A stretch of 64,000 bases of DNA from VXRN01 sp963664365 (GCA_963664365.1 OY761144.1:868001-932000), one strand, 5' to 3'. Numbered from the stretch's first letter, positions 16,183-25,258 are shown. The notes: generated by a model not told the origin, from the letters alone. Numbers and translations are program-made.

Positions 16183-17708
16183 TGAGCGGACTCGACTCAT
16201 ACATTTTGCTCTCGCTCATCGCCCTCCCAATGCTGGGCGCGGGCCTGCTTATCCTGATACCTGGATCCAACGTCTCGGTAGTACGAGGTTTCTCTCTAGC
16301 CGTCGCCCTCCTCACAACGTTCCTGTCCTTCTACGTCTTTTGGACCTACGACCACCAGACGGGCGGGATACAGTTCGAGCGCGCCTGGCGCTGGCTGACA
16401 ATGCCCGGACCGTGGCCCATAGGCGACCGCGCCGTCACGCTGCATCTAGGCATCGACGGGGTCGCGGCGCCGATGGTCTTGCTGACCGGCATCGTGATGT
16501 TCACCGGAGTCCTCGTATCTTGGAACATCGCCGACCGCGCCAAAGAGTTCTTCGTACTCTACCTGCTGCTCTTGGCCGGCGTATTCGGCGTGTTCGTCAC
16601 GCTGGACCTGTTCTTGTTCTTCCTGTTCTACGAACTGGCCGTCATGCCCATGTACCTGCTGATCGGCGTGTGGGGCAGCAGTTCCAAGTTCCCGACCTTC
16701 AGCCGCACGAAAGAGTACGGCGCGATGAAGCTGATGCTCTACCTCGTCGGCGGCAGCGTCCTCATCTGGATCGCCATTCTCGCGGTGTTCACGGAGGCGG
16801 GACTCGGCACCTTCAACCTGATGGAACTCCAACAGGTCGGATTCTCGGAGAACTTCCAGCGCGTGTTCTTCGCCTTCCTGATGGTCGGTTTCGGCGTACT
16901 GGCCGGACTCTGGCCATTCCACACCTGGTCCCCCGACGGTCACGTCGCCGCGCCGACGGCGGTCAGCATGGTACACGCAGGCGTGCTGATGAAGCTGGGA
17001 GCGTTCGGCATCATCAGGGTCGGCATGATGCTCATGCCCGACGGCGCGCAGGACTGGATGGTGATCCTGGCGCTGCTGGGGACCGTAAATGTGCTCTACG
17101 GCGCGTGGTCAGCGCTCGGCCAGACCGACCTGAAATACGTCGTCGGATACTCCAGCGTCAGCCACATGGGGTACGTGCTGATGGGGATTGCGACCCTGCA
17201 CCCTTTGGGTCTGAGCGGCGCGGTACTCCAGATGTTCAGCCACGGCGTGATGACCGCCCTCTTCTTCGCCGTCGTCGGAGTGGTCTATGACCGCACCCAC
17301 ACGCGGGACATCGGCGTCCTGAACGGACTCGGCAAGCGCATGGGATTCACCGCCACGATGTTCGCGATTGCGGGACTGGCCTCGCTCGGACTTCCGGGCC
17401 TGAGCGGGTTCGTGGCCGAACTACTTGTCTTTCTCGGCCTGTTCCAGACCTACCCGATTTTGGGCGTGCTGGGGATAGTGGGCGCGGCGATTACCGCGGT
17501 CTATATTCTCCGACTGCTGGCTAGGGTGTTCATGGGGCCGCTGGGAGAGCAATGGGCCGACCGGACCGACTCCAGCCGCCTTGAGCGGGTTTCCGCGCTT
17601 GTGCTGGCTGGGTTCATCCTGCTGGTAGGTCTCTTCCCATTCCCGTTCATCCGAGTCATCGAGAGCGGCGTGTTCGAGGCGCTGGCCCGATTTACGGAGG
17701 CCGGATGA
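16182..17708 (+). CDS. nuoM: NADH-quinone oxidoreductase subunit M
   Basis: NuoM (508 residues) is the middle antiporter-like subunit. The conserved helix carrying the key Glu is present as FLFYELAVMPMYLLIGVWG. WPFHTWSPDGHVAAPTAVSM, LGAFGIIRVGMM and KYVVGYSSVSHMGYVLMG also fit. The ATG at 16182 overlaps the nuoL stop; an upstream in-frame ATG at 16164 lies inside nuoL and is less likely. Intact. Confidence 0.96.
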   Translation: MSGLDSYILLSLIALPMLGAGLLILIPGSNVSVVRGFSLAVALLTTFLSFYVFWTYDHQTGGIQFERAWRWLTMPGPWPIGDRAVTLHLGIDGVAAPMVLLTGIVMFTGVLVSWNIADRAKEFFVLYLLLLAGVFGVFVTLDLFLFFLFYELAVMPMYLLIGVWGSSSKFPTFSRTKEYGAMKLMLYLVGGSVLIWIAILAVFTEAGLGTFNLMELQQVGFSENFQRVFFAFLMVGFGVLAGLWPFHTWSPDGHVAAPTAVSMVHAGVLMKLGAFGIIRVGMMLMPDGAQDWMVILALLGTVNVLYGAWSALGQTDLKYVVGYSSVSHMGYVLMGIATLHPLGLSGAVLQMFSHGVMTALFFAVVGVVYDRTHTRDIGVLNGLGKRMGFTATMFAIAGLASLGLPGLSGFVAELLVFLGLFQTYPILGVLGIVGAAITAVYILRLLARVFMGPLGEQWADRTDSSRLERVSALVLAGFILLVGLFPFPFIRVIESGVFEALARFTEAG

Positions 17709-19189
17709 ACAACGATTTCCTTCTGCTGCTTCCTGAGTTCATGGTGACCGGACTCGCGTTCGTGATCCTGACGATGGACTTCTTCCTGCGAACCGAGCGC
17801 AAGCATTGGCTCGGCATCGTCGGCGCCGTCGGCCTCTTGGTCACGCTGGTCGTCACTCTGCTGACGCAGTGGGACACCGAGGGCGCACTCTACGACGGCC
17901 TTGTTACGATAGACGGATACTCGCTGTTCTTCAGGGCGACCTTCCTCGTCATGGGGGCGGTGGTCATGCTCTCGTCGGTCGAGTACGTCCGCCGCAACCT
18001 CGACCATCCCGGCGAGTATTACGCGATTATCGCCTTCACCATCGTTGGGATGATGCTCCTGGCATCGTCCGGGGAACTGCTGACAGCCTACATCTCTCTG
18101 GAACTGCTCAGCTTCGGCCTTTACGTCTTGGTCTCGCTCGACAGGTATAACCCGAAGTCCAACGAGGGCGGGACAAAGTACATCCTGCTTGGCGCGCTCT
18201 CCTCCGCGCTGCTGCTATTCGGAATGAGCCAGGTCTTTGGACTGCTCGGCACGACCCGGTTCGACGGCATCGCCGAGGCTCTGTCCTTCACCGGCGAGAT
18301 AGCTCCCGGCGTCGTGATCGGCTTGGCGCTAATCATCGCCGGGCTGGGATTCAAGATAGCCGCCGTTCCGTTCCACATGTGGGCGCCGGACGTCTATGAG
18401 GGCGCGCCCATACCGGTCACCGCGTATCTGGCCGTCGCGTCCAAGGCTGCCGCATTCGCCCTAGTCCTGAAGATCTTCGCCCAAGCGCTCATGCCGATAG
18501 CCGCCGACTGGCAGTTGGTTATAGTCGTGATTGCCGCGCTGACCATGACGCTCGGCAACCTCGTCGCGCTCGCCCAGAGCAACGTCAAGCGGCTTCTGGC
18601 TTACTCCAGCATAGGCCACGTCGGATACCTGATGATGGGCGTCGCGGCTCTGGCCGCGATTGGGCCTGACGATAAGGTCCAGACTCAACTCTCGCACCTC
18701 GCATCCAACGGCGTGATGCTTCACGTCGTCGCGTACGGAGTCTCGAACCTGGCCGCGTTTCTCGCAATCGCCGCGTTCTACAACGCGACGGGCAAGGACG
18801 ATATCGCCGACCTCGCCGGCGCGGCCCGCAGGTCTCCGTACCTCTGCATGGTACTCGCCGCGTCCTTGCTGTCTCTGGCCGGACTGCCGATTTTCGCGGG
18901 CTTCGTGAGCAAGTTCTACCTGTTCAACGCGGCTGCGACCCAGGGGATGCTCTGGCTCGCCGGGATCGCCATCTTCACCAGCCTCATCTCGCTCTGCTAC
19001 TACCTGCGCGTACTGAGGCAGATGTACATCGAGCCGCCGCCCCCAGACGCCGGCCCGATAAGGCTGCCGCGCCTGACCGTCGGACTGCTGGGGGCGCTGC
19101 TCCTTGCGATGGTCTATCTGGGCGTCTATCCTACCCACCTGATGGGAGCGATACAGCACGCGAGCGACGCGCTGCTGGGTGTAAGATGA
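17705..19189 (+). CDS. nuoN: NADH-quinone oxidoreductase subunit N
   Basis: NuoN (494 residues) is the last membrane-arm antiporter-like subunit. Visible hallmarks are YISLELLSFGLYVLVSLDR, GGTKYILLGALSSALLLFG, FKIAAVPFHMWAPDVYEGAP, VKRLLAYSSIGHVGYLMMG and SLAGLPIFAGFVSKFYLF. It starts at an ATG overlapping the nuoM stop and closes the operon. With H, J, K, L and M it makes a complete proton-pumping arm. Confidence 0.96.
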   Translation: MNNDFLLLLPEFMVTGLAFVILTMDFFLRTERKHWLGIVGAVGLLVTLVVTLLTQWDTEGALYDGLVTIDGYSLFFRATFLVMGAVVMLSSVEYVRRNLDHPGEYYAIIAFTIVGMMLLASSGELLTAYISLELLSFGLYVLVSLDRYNPKSNEGGTKYILLGALSSALLLFGMSQVFGLLGTTRFDGIAEALSFTGEIAPGVVIGLALIIAGLGFKIAAVPFHMWAPDVYEGAPIPVTAYLAVASKAAAFALVLKIFAQALMPIAADWQLVIVVIAALTMTLGNLVALAQSNVKRLLAYSSIGHVGYLMMGVAALAAIGPDDKVQTQLSHLASNGVMLHVVAYGVSNLAAFLAIAAFYNATGKDDIADLAGAARRSPYLCMVLAASLLSLAGLPIFAGFVSKFYLFNAAATQGMLWLAGIAIFTSLISLCYYLRVLRQMYIEPPPPDAGPIRLPRLTVGLLGALLLAMVYLGVYPTHLMGAIQHASDALLGVR

Positions 19190-19252
19190 GGGGGCGCAAC
19201 TATGAGATACGCGGAATGATCCATGTACAAAACGATAATTCAGGGAGGGTCA

Positions 19253-19972
19253 ATGACTGAGGAGCAGGAGTTTTCCAGCGGCATGGTCGTCATCGCTCAT
19301 GCCGACGATGCCGAGTATGGCTGCGCGGGCGCCGTCGCCAAGCTCTGCGCCGACGGATGGGACATGACGTACGTCCTCTGCACTGACGGGAGCAAAGGCA
19401 GCTCGGATAGGGAGATAAGCGAGAAAGAGCTGTCCGAAGCGCGGCGCGAGGAGCAGATCGCCGCCGGGAAGGTGCTTGGCCTGAAGGACGTGGCATTTCT
19501 GGGCTACCCGGACAGCTACCTGGAACCCACGCTGTCGCTTCGCAAGGACATCGCGAGGGAGATCAGGCGGCACAAGCCGGACGTGGTCATCTGCCAGTAC
19601 CCGCTGCGAACGCTGGACGGAGGATGGGGCGTCGGCCATCCCGACCATCTGGCCGCCGGCGAGGCTGCGCTGTCCGCCGTATTCCCGACTGCGCGTGACC
19701 ACATGACGTTTCCTGAACTGCTGGACGAGGGGTTCGAGCCGCACAAGGTCGCCGAGGTGTGGATCATGGGCCACCCGGAGCCGGATGTGTTCATCGACGT
19801 GACCGACCACATGGAAACCGCCGTCAAGGCGCTGGCTGAGCACAAGTCTCAGACCGGCGGACGCCCCTATGAAGAGATGCTCCCCCGCATGAAGGAGTGG
19901 CGTCGCCGCCACTCCTTCGGCAGGGGAATGCTGTACTCGGAGTCCTTCAAGCGCATCTCGTTCCGGTGGTAG
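19253..19972 (+). CDS. PIG-L / LmbE-family deacetylase
   Basis: Members of this family remove N-acetyl groups from sugars with zinc. The 239-residue protein has the metal-binding AHADDAEYGCAG (AHxDDxE) near the start, LCTDGSKGSSD, and the second metal/catalytic segment WGVGHPDHLAAGEA. I prefer the ATG at 19253, with GGGAGG seven bases upstream, over 19223. The substrate is unknown; N-acetylglucosaminyl-type compounds are usual. It is 63 bp after nuoN and may be read from the same transcript. Confidence 0.88.
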   Translation: MTEEQEFSSGMVVIAHADDAEYGCAGAVAKLCADGWDMTYVLCTDGSKGSSDREISEKELSEARREEQIAAGKVLGLKDVAFLGYPDSYLEPTLSLRKDIAREIRRHKPDVVICQYPLRTLDGGWGVGHPDHLAAGEAALSAVFPTARDHMTFPELLDEGFEPHKVAEVWIMGHPEPDVFIDVTDHMETAVKALAEHKSQTGGRPYEEMLPRMKEWRRRHSFGRGMLYSESFKRISFRW

Positions 19973-19996
19973 GGGTGCATTTAGTGAAATCGTGAA

Positions 19997-20025
19997 TTTA
20001 CAACGGCTCGTGTTAGTCATATGCT
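19997..20025 (+). promoter_or_regulatory. Promoter of the Phd/PIN toxin-antitoxin pair
   Basis: TTTACA at 19997-20002 and TATGCT at 20020-20025 are spaced 17 bp and lie 30 bp before the antitoxin ATG, which has GAGGAGG upstream. Confidence 0.5.
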
Positions 20026-20055
20026 TAACTAATCATATCTCCCGAGGAGGCGATC

Positions 20056-20289
20056 ATGGCGGTGGTTAACGTCCACGAAGCGAAGACGCACCTGTCGCGC
20101 CTACTTGCGCGGGTCGAGGCTGGAGAAGAGATCGTGATTGCCCGCAACGGGAAGCCAGTGGCCCGATTGGTGGACTGCCAGCCCCGAGGCAAGCCGCGGT
20201 TCGGCTCTATGGCGGGACTCATCTCGGTGGACGACAGCTTCTTCGATCCACTTCCGGAGGAGGAACTGGCGGCGTGGGAGGGCCGTTAA
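20056..20289 (+). CDS. Phd/YefM-type antitoxin
   Basis: The 77-residue protein begins MAVVNVHEAKTHLSRLLARV and continues GEEIVIARNGKPVARLV, the classic Phd/YefM DNA-binding fold. The C-terminus, rich in Asp, Glu and Phe, would wrap the toxin. It sits directly upstream of a PIN-domain toxin with no gap between stop and start. It probably neutralises the toxin and represses this operon. Confidence 0.9.
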   Translation: MAVVNVHEAKTHLSRLLARVEAGEEIVIARNGKPVARLVDCQPRGKPRFGSMAGLISVDDSFFDPLPEEELAAWEGR

Positions 20290-20676
20290 TTGCGGCTCCT
20301 GCTCGATACCCACGCGTTTCTCTGGTGGCTAGCCGGAAGCCAGCGGCTGCCACAGTCGGCACGTCGTGCGATAGAAGACGGCGCAAATGAGAAGTTTGTC
20401 AGCGCGGCGTCGGCTTGGGAGATTACCACAAAGCACCGTCTCGGCAAACTTCCGAGTGCAGAGGCGGTAGCTCTGGACGTTGCCAGCGCCATAGCAAGTC
20501 AGGGTTTCGCCGAGTTGCCGATAACCGTGAATGAAGCCGCGCGCGCTGGCGCCCTGCCGGGTCCGCATCGTGATCCGTTCGACCGAATGCTCATAGCCCA
20601 AGCGCTGTTGGGCAACTTGGTTCTAGTTTCAAACGAGTCGCTCTTCGATCGGTATGGCGTAAGACGTCTCTGGTGA
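20290..20676 (+). CDS. PIN-domain toxin (VapC-like ribonuclease)
   Basis: The 128-residue PIN protein begins RLLLDTHAFLWWL with the first catalytic Asp. It continues SAASAWEITTKHRLGKL with the conserved Glu, then PHRDPFDRMLIAQA and a late acidic residue in LFDRYGV. Such toxins cleave tRNA or rRNA. The TTG start follows the antitoxin stop immediately. The antitoxin is of the Phd rather than the VapB type, a common mixed pairing. The catalytic set looks complete. Confidence 0.9.
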   Translation: MRLLLDTHAFLWWLAGSQRLPQSARRAIEDGANEKFVSAASAWEITTKHRLGKLPSAEAVALDVASAIASQGFAELPITVNEAARAGALPGPHRDPFDRMLIAQALLGNLVLVSNESLFDRYGVRRLW

Positions 20677-20725
20677 AACTCGTAAATGATATGCTCTACC
20701 CTGAGGTATCCAAAAGGGTTTCATT

Positions 20726-22738
20726 ATGAGGAACTGGCTGACATCCATGCTCGGAGTATATTCGAGATACTCTCACCGCATTCATGACCTCTTATTTACG
20801 CTGTTCCTGGGTGCTATGCTGTCGTATGGCGCATTCTATGCTTACTACATGCTCTCACATTTTGATTTGCTTAACTATGTCAATAGTGATAGCGACGACT
20901 CATTTTACTACTTCCAGATAGCGAAGAATCTGGCTGAGGGGCAGTTCTCCACGTTCGACGGGGGTATAACGCGAACCAACGGCTATCATCCGGCTTGGGC
21001 CCTGTTGCTCACTCCATTCTATTGGGTGTTCGACCTGGAGTCGGCGCTGCCTGCCATTAAGACATTCCAGATTGCGCTGATCGCTATTGCCGCTGCGCTG
21101 ATCGTTCTGAGCGCGCGGCTGTTGCGATTGCCATGGATAGCGCTGTTCGCCCTCTTGCCTGGGCTATATGCGATCCAGGGGTTATACAACGGAATGGAGG
21201 CTGCTGCCGCGCTGTTCTCGCTTGCTCTGCTCTTCCTGGCTCTAAGCCTATATGCGCGGAACGCGCCTCGCTGGTTTCCCATGCTGGCGGCCGTGGCATT
21301 CGTGTTGCCGTGGTTCCGTCTCGAATACTTGGCCATATCGCTGACCGCAACTTTTGGCGTCACATTGATTGAGTGGCTACGGCAGCCGAGGCCGTTCAAG
21401 TTGTCTATGAAAACCATCACTGAATATCCATCCTATACCTATGTTCCGGCCCTCAGCGCCTGCCTTGGAGGGCTGATCTATTTTATTTACAACAAGCTCG
21501 CTTTCGGCGGATTTATTCCGGTGAGCGCGGCGGTCAAGCGGTCTTGGTGGTCTCGCGCATGTTTTGAAGGAGATGTGAGTGCCCTCCCGCCGCTCCTAGA
21601 AACGCTCTATGGGCAAACCTGTCTTGAAGGAGACGGAGGATTCAGCTTTATCAAGAACCTCATGCACTTCTTCCGCAGTGACTATTTCTATGACTATCTG
21701 CCCGTTGCGCTGGAAATGTGTGTGTATGCCTTCGTTACTTGGTGGTTGTTCCATCGCTCCCGGAGTAAATCTGACTGGTTATTTCTAATTTTCCTTGTGG
21801 GCGCGGCAAGTCTTGCGGTGGGACACATGGCAAAGTTTGCACAGTCTGCCGTCACGATACATCCTATTTGGGGACGACCTAGCTGGTACTACGTCCCCGG
21901 TTACCTGATGATGGCCATGGTAGTACCAATCAGATGCTACGTTGCCGTGTTTCTGATAAAGAAGTTCATTGAACCGAAGTGGAAGGCAGAGTCCAAGGTA
22001 CTCATGCTCGCGGTGGTAGTAATGTCTGCCCTCGCTCTGATCCCTTATGCGTACGACAAATCCAACGACGGTTTCCACAGAGTAGATAAGATAAGTAGCG
22101 GAGATGGCATAGGCCAGTGGAATATGACCAGATACCTCGGCACGATTCAGGTCATGAACCTCGCTCTCCCTGAAGACGCTATTGTTGGGTCGTGGGACGC
22201 TGGCAGAATCGGATACTTTTCGAGTGTGCCAGTGGTCAACCTGGATGGGCTCGTCAACAGCTATGATTACCTGGACGCAAGTATGAACGGCAATGTGGAC
22301 AGCCTTTTAGATAAGTACGGGATTACCCATTTCGCAAACATAATGCCCGTCAATGAAGTGTTTGACAACACACTGTATGAAGGTATTCCCATACGCAACA
22401 ATAATTACGAGTTTAAGCTCTGGGCCGCTAAACCGACGGGGATGGCCTCGGGCGAATGGGTGTGGTCGAGATTGGTTCCTCATTTCGATCACCTCTCAGA
22501 CGATGTGGGCGTAATGGTCAGCGGCAGACTTGCGCAGGTCATCGTCCGCAACTGTGTTCCAGAGCGAGTCCAAGAAATGAAGTTCATATTCTCTTGGGGT
22601 GATGATGATTCTAAAGGGGCTAGATATTCGTGGCAGGAGCCACGCAAGAACAATGTCGGGCACTGTGTAAATGGATTTGAACTCCCCAGAGAAGTAGTCC
22701 ATCCAGCACGGATAGATGTAGTTCTCAGCGAATCATAG
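20726..22738 (+). CDS. Large GT-C-like membrane glycosyltransferase / mannosyltransferase-like protein
   Basis: The 670-residue protein has an N-terminal membrane helix, then an acidic loop SDSDDSFYYFQIAKNLAEG like the DD/DE loop of GT-C glycosyltransferases, then TNGYHPAWALLL and some eight to ten more helices up to about residue 435. A soluble C-terminal part of ~230 residues contains PEDAIVGSWDAGRIGYFS and VVNLDGLVNSYDY. The substrate is unknown; lipid-linked sugars are usual for the fold. The region is less GC-rich than its surroundings. A degraded relative lies at 4606-5827. Confidence 0.75.
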   Translation: MRNWLTSMLGVYSRYSHRIHDLLFTLFLGAMLSYGAFYAYYMLSHFDLLNYVNSDSDDSFYYFQIAKNLAEGQFSTFDGGITRTNGYHPAWALLLTPFYWVFDLESALPAIKTFQIALIAIAAALIVLSARLLRLPWIALFALLPGLYAIQGLYNGMEAAAALFSLALLFLALSLYARNAPRWFPMLAAVAFVLPWFRLEYLAISLTATFGVTLIEWLRQPRPFKLSMKTITEYPSYTYVPALSACLGGLIYFIYNKLAFGGFIPVSAAVKRSWWSRACFEGDVSALPPLLETLYGQTCLEGDGGFSFIKNLMHFFRSDYFYDYLPVALEMCVYAFVTWWLFHRSRSKSDWLFLIFLVGAASLAVGHMAKFAQSAVTIHPIWGRPSWYYVPGYLMMAMVVPIRCYVAVFLIKKFIEPKWKAESKVLMLAVVVMSALALIPYAYDKSNDGFHRVDKISSGDGIGQWNMTRYLGTIQVMNLALPEDAIVGSWDAGRIGYFSSVPVVNLDGLVNSYDYLDASMNGNVDSLLDKYGITHFANIMPVNEVFDNTLYEGIPIRNNNYEFKLWAAKPTGMASGEWVWSRLVPHFDHLSDDVGVMVSGRLAQVIVRNCVPERVQEMKFIFSWGDDDSKGARYSWQEPRKNNVGHCVNGFELPREVVHPARIDVVLSES

Positions 22739-22796
22739 GATGTGACTCGTTGCGTATATGATTTAGTCTCAACTGAAAGCTACAAGGACGTGAGAC

Positions 22797-22901
22797 ATGT
22801 TGAAGCGAGTTGTTCATCCGGGAGAGATTCTCAAGGACGAGCTCGACGAACTGGGCATTACGGCGGTGGCGTTCGCGTGTCCATCTCTGATATGGCATTG
22901 A
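22797..22901 (+). pseudogene. HigA antitoxin stub (N-terminal fragment)
   Basis: The 34-codon frame starting at the ATG at 22797 reads HPGEILKDELDELGITAVAF, the conserved start of HigA-type HTH antitoxins, and then runs into a stop before the helix-turn-helix. The rest of the gene is gone. A separate, complete HigA-like gene on the opposite strand ends 11 bp away. Confidence 0.6.
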
Positions 22902-22911
22902 CTCGTCCTTA

Positions 22912-23220
22912 CTACCCGGCAGAAGCGGCGAAGTTTCCGACCTCGATCCCTTCGCCTCCTTCTAGGGTATGCCAGAGGTCGTAGGCCATCTGCATTCCAA
23001 GCCAGGCCTCCGGACTGGATCCGAATGCTCTTGAGAGCCGAACTGCCATTTCTGCCGATACTCCGGATCTCTCATTCACGATGTCCGACAGCGCCTGTTC
23101 TGATACACCCAAGCCTTCGGACGCTCTGCTCACGCTGAGCCCGAGGGGATCTAGGCACTGCCTTTTGATGACTCCGCCTGGATGTGGGGGATTGTGCATG
23201 GGCATTTGGTTAGTCTCCAT
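22912..23220 (-). CDS. HigA-family HTH antitoxin / regulator, no toxin beside it
   Basis: The 102-residue protein begins with PPHPGGVIKRQCLDPLGLS and then an XRE-type helix-turn-helix (ASEGLGVSEQALSDIVNERS). It ends SPEAWLGMQMAYDLWH, the typical HigA tail. HigB toxins normally precede HigA, but the 98 bp upstream to the next gene hold none. It may act as a solitary regulator. Either ATG at 23220 or the internal one at residue 6 is possible. Confidence 0.82.
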   Translation of the reverse strand: METNQMPMHNPPHPGGVIKRQCLDPLGLSVSRASEGLGVSEQALSDIVNERSGVSAEMAVRLSRAFGSSPEAWLGMQMAYDLWHTLEGGEGIEVGNFAASAG

Positions 23221-23318
23221 TGTAAAGGAGTCGGAGTCCCCGGTGTCTGAATGATTGGATCACCGTTTCAACCTCCTGTCTCTATGGGTTGGGCTACTGA
23301 AGTAAATGGCGATGGTAT

Positions 23319-23705
23319 TCATCGATAGTTCCCCAGCGCCTCCACCACGGCCCCCGGCGACATTGGCAGCTTGGTCATTCTGACGCCCGTGGCGTCGTGG
23401 ATCGCGTTGGCGATGGTGGCGCGCTCGATTAGCTGGCGCTTGGCATCCTCGGCGGCCTCTTCAAATCCGGCCTCGACATCTCCCAGCCTGAACTCGAAGC
23501 GGTTGGACACGTTCGACCCCTCGTCGCCGTCGCCCCAGGCACCCGCTCTGCGCGCGACGCTGTTCAGGGTCAGTAGCCGCTCGTGCAGGATTGGCGCGTC
23601 GTCTCTCATGGCCTCCTCTGCGGTCAGGACGTGGGGCAGAACCTCGTAGTCAACATCGTACTGCTCGGTGGACAAAACCATGTTGGGTTCGTAGGTGGTC
23701 GTCAT
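23319..23705 (-). pseudogene. Collapsed remnant of a xanthine dehydrogenase-family molybdopterin subunit
   Basis: The 128-codon frame joins two pieces of a ~750-residue molybdenum hydroxylase large subunit. VDYEVLPHVLTAEEAMRDD and RFEFRLGDVEAGFEEA are from the region near the N-terminus. IHDATGVRMTKLPMSPGAVV is the usual C-terminal end. The middle, including the cofactor-binding body, is missing, yet the frame is open and has GGAGG ahead of its ATG. It cannot be an active hydroxylase. The neighbour is a MOSC protein, which in full systems serves molybdenum-cofactor enzymes. Confidence 0.72.
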
Positions 23706-23823
23706 GCTCGCCTCCGTCCTGAGCCTTCAGATGTCTGAGCGTAATGTATCATATCCGCAAACTCCGCCCGGTCCCGTGCTACCATTTGACCGGCCAAGCC
23801 CAGTACATGGAGAGCGCTTCCAG

Positions 23824-24588
23824 ATGCCGAGCATTAAGTCCATACACGTCGCGCCGGTGAAATCTCTCTCGCTGTCCGAGACCGACAACATCCACGTCGG
23901 CAGCCGCGGCATCGAGAACGACAGGCGGTTTCTGGTCCTAGACTCCGAGGGAAAAGTCGTGTCGCAGCGGCAGATCGGAAAGCTGACGCAGGTCAGGTCC
24001 GACTACTCCGTCGAGTCGGACGAGTTGACGCTCACGTTCCCCGACGGCAGCGTGGTGACCGGCCGACCGAATCCCGCACGGGAGGCCGCTACCATGCTAT
24101 GGGGGAGGGTCGTGACCGGAAACACCATCGACGGAGACTGGGCCGATACGCTGTCGTCCTTCTGCGCCGCCGACTTGTCTCTCATGAAGACCGAGGACGT
24201 GGGCGCCTGCTTCGACGAATACCCCGTTTCGGTGCTCTCGCAGGCGTCCATAGATTATCTCACCCGCTTGGCGGGCGGAGCGCAGTCGTTCCAAGTCGAG
24301 CGGTTCAGGCCGACGTTCTTAATCGACGGCTGCGACCCTCACGAGGAAGACACCTGGCTCGGACGCGGACTCAGCATCGGAGAGCGCCTTCAGATACGCC
24401 TCGTATCCCCCGATCCCAGGTGCGCCATTACCACGCTCGACCCGAAGACCGGTGAGCGCGACTTCGATACGCTCAGGCTGATTCTCAGCTACCGGCCAAG
24501 TCCGCGAGCGGCGTACTTCGGGACATACGGTATAGTCGAAGTACCGGGGACGGTTCGGGCGGGGGACGAGGTGGTGGTTGGCCGCTAG
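23824..24588 (+). CDS. MOSC-domain protein
   Basis: The 254-residue protein has the MOSC N-terminal beta-barrel start (SIKSIHVAPVKSLSL, GIENDRRFLVLD), SVLSQASIDYL, VERFRPTFLIDGCDPHEEDTW, and the signature Cys segment DPRCAITTLDPKTG. MOSC proteins carry or bind sulfur for molybdenum-cofactor enzymes, or act as reductase components. I start at the ATG at 23824 because homology begins there; the ORF extends upstream without it. It is divergent from the molybdenum hydroxylase remnant, a meaningful neighbour. Confidence 0.85.
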   Translation: MPSIKSIHVAPVKSLSLSETDNIHVGSRGIENDRRFLVLDSEGKVVSQRQIGKLTQVRSDYSVESDELTLTFPDGSVVTGRPNPAREAATMLWGRVVTGNTIDGDWADTLSSFCAADLSLMKTEDVGACFDEYPVSVLSQASIDYLTRLAGGAQSFQVERFRPTFLIDGCDPHEEDTWLGRGLSIGERLQIRLVSPDPRCAITTLDPKTGERDFDTLRLILSYRPSPRAAYFGTYGIVEVPGTVRAGDEVVVGR

Positions 24589-24647
24589 AGGGGTCTCAGG
24601 TCGAGGATTTAGGGCGCTGTGCTAAACTGGAGTGAAGGAGTGGGAAG

Positions 24648-24881
24648 ATGGAACTAAAGCGAGTAAACGACATCATCGACGAGTACCCTGGCGAGTGGGT
24701 CGCCGTGGAGGTCGTGGAGTACGACTCCAGTGACCTCAGCGGCGAGAAAGACTTAGGCAGGCTGGTGGCCCACTCCACCGACGAGGATGAGGTCTGGGAG
24801 GCGATACGGGGTCATAAGTACCTGGCTGCGGTTGCGTATTCAGGCCCACTGGTCGAACCGGGCTACGTGCTCGCCCTGTAA
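24648..24881 (+). CDS. Small protein coupled to a retropepsin-like gene (DUF5678-like?)
   Basis: The 77-residue acidic protein contains YPGEWVAVEVVEYDSSD and LGRLVAHSTDEDEVWEAI, faintly like the DUF5678 type of small proteins that often precede bacterial retropepsin-like genes; this is from memory. A GGAG lies seven bases before the ATG. Its stop overlaps the next ATG (TAATG), so the two are translationally coupled. The function is unknown. Confidence 0.6.
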   Translation: MELKRVNDIIDEYPGEWVAVEVVEYDSSDLSGEKDLGRLVAHSTDEDEVWEAIRGHKYLAAVAYSGPLVEPGYVLAL

Positions 24882-25258
24882 TGGTACTCAGGAGCGCAGG
24901 CGATACGCTCATACTGTGGACACGTATGGACGGGCCAGAAGGATCGACGATGCTGCCGATGCTGCTGCACACCGGCGCCACATACGTCACCATTCCCACC
25001 AACGCTGCGCGTGATTTAGGCTACGACGTGGAGCGCCCCCGCAGAACCGTTTCGACAACCACCGCTTCCGGCATCGTTCATGCTCCGCTGTTCAGCTTGA
25101 CTGCCGTAGAGGCCTTCGGCGTAGAAGCCAAAGATGTAACGGCAATCTGTCTCGATCTGCCGAGACAGGCCAACTTCAGCGGCCTCTTGGGAATGTCTTT
25201 CCTCAGAAACTTCGACATCGACCTTCACCTGAGGAGCCGGACTATCAGATTCCGCTGA
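24881..25258 (+). CDS. Retropepsin-like aspartyl protease homologue with His in place of the catalytic Asp
   Basis: The 125-residue protein follows the single-domain retropepsin pattern. The N-terminal motif reads MLLHTGATYVTIP, where active enzymes have D-[ST]-G-A. The C-terminal segment FSGLLGMSFLRNFDIDLH is well conserved. The His30 codon is CAC at 24968-24970; GAC would be Asp. Without the Asp a dimeric aspartyl active site cannot form, so this is either a non-catalytic binding protein or a recent loss. It is coupled to the small gene upstream. Confidence 0.75.
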   Translation: MVLRSAGDTLILWTRMDGPEGSTMLPMLLHTGATYVTIPTNAARDLGYDVERPRRTVSTTTASGIVHAPLFSLTAVEAFGVEAKDVTAICLDLPRQANFSGLLGMSFLRNFDIDLHLRSRTIRFR

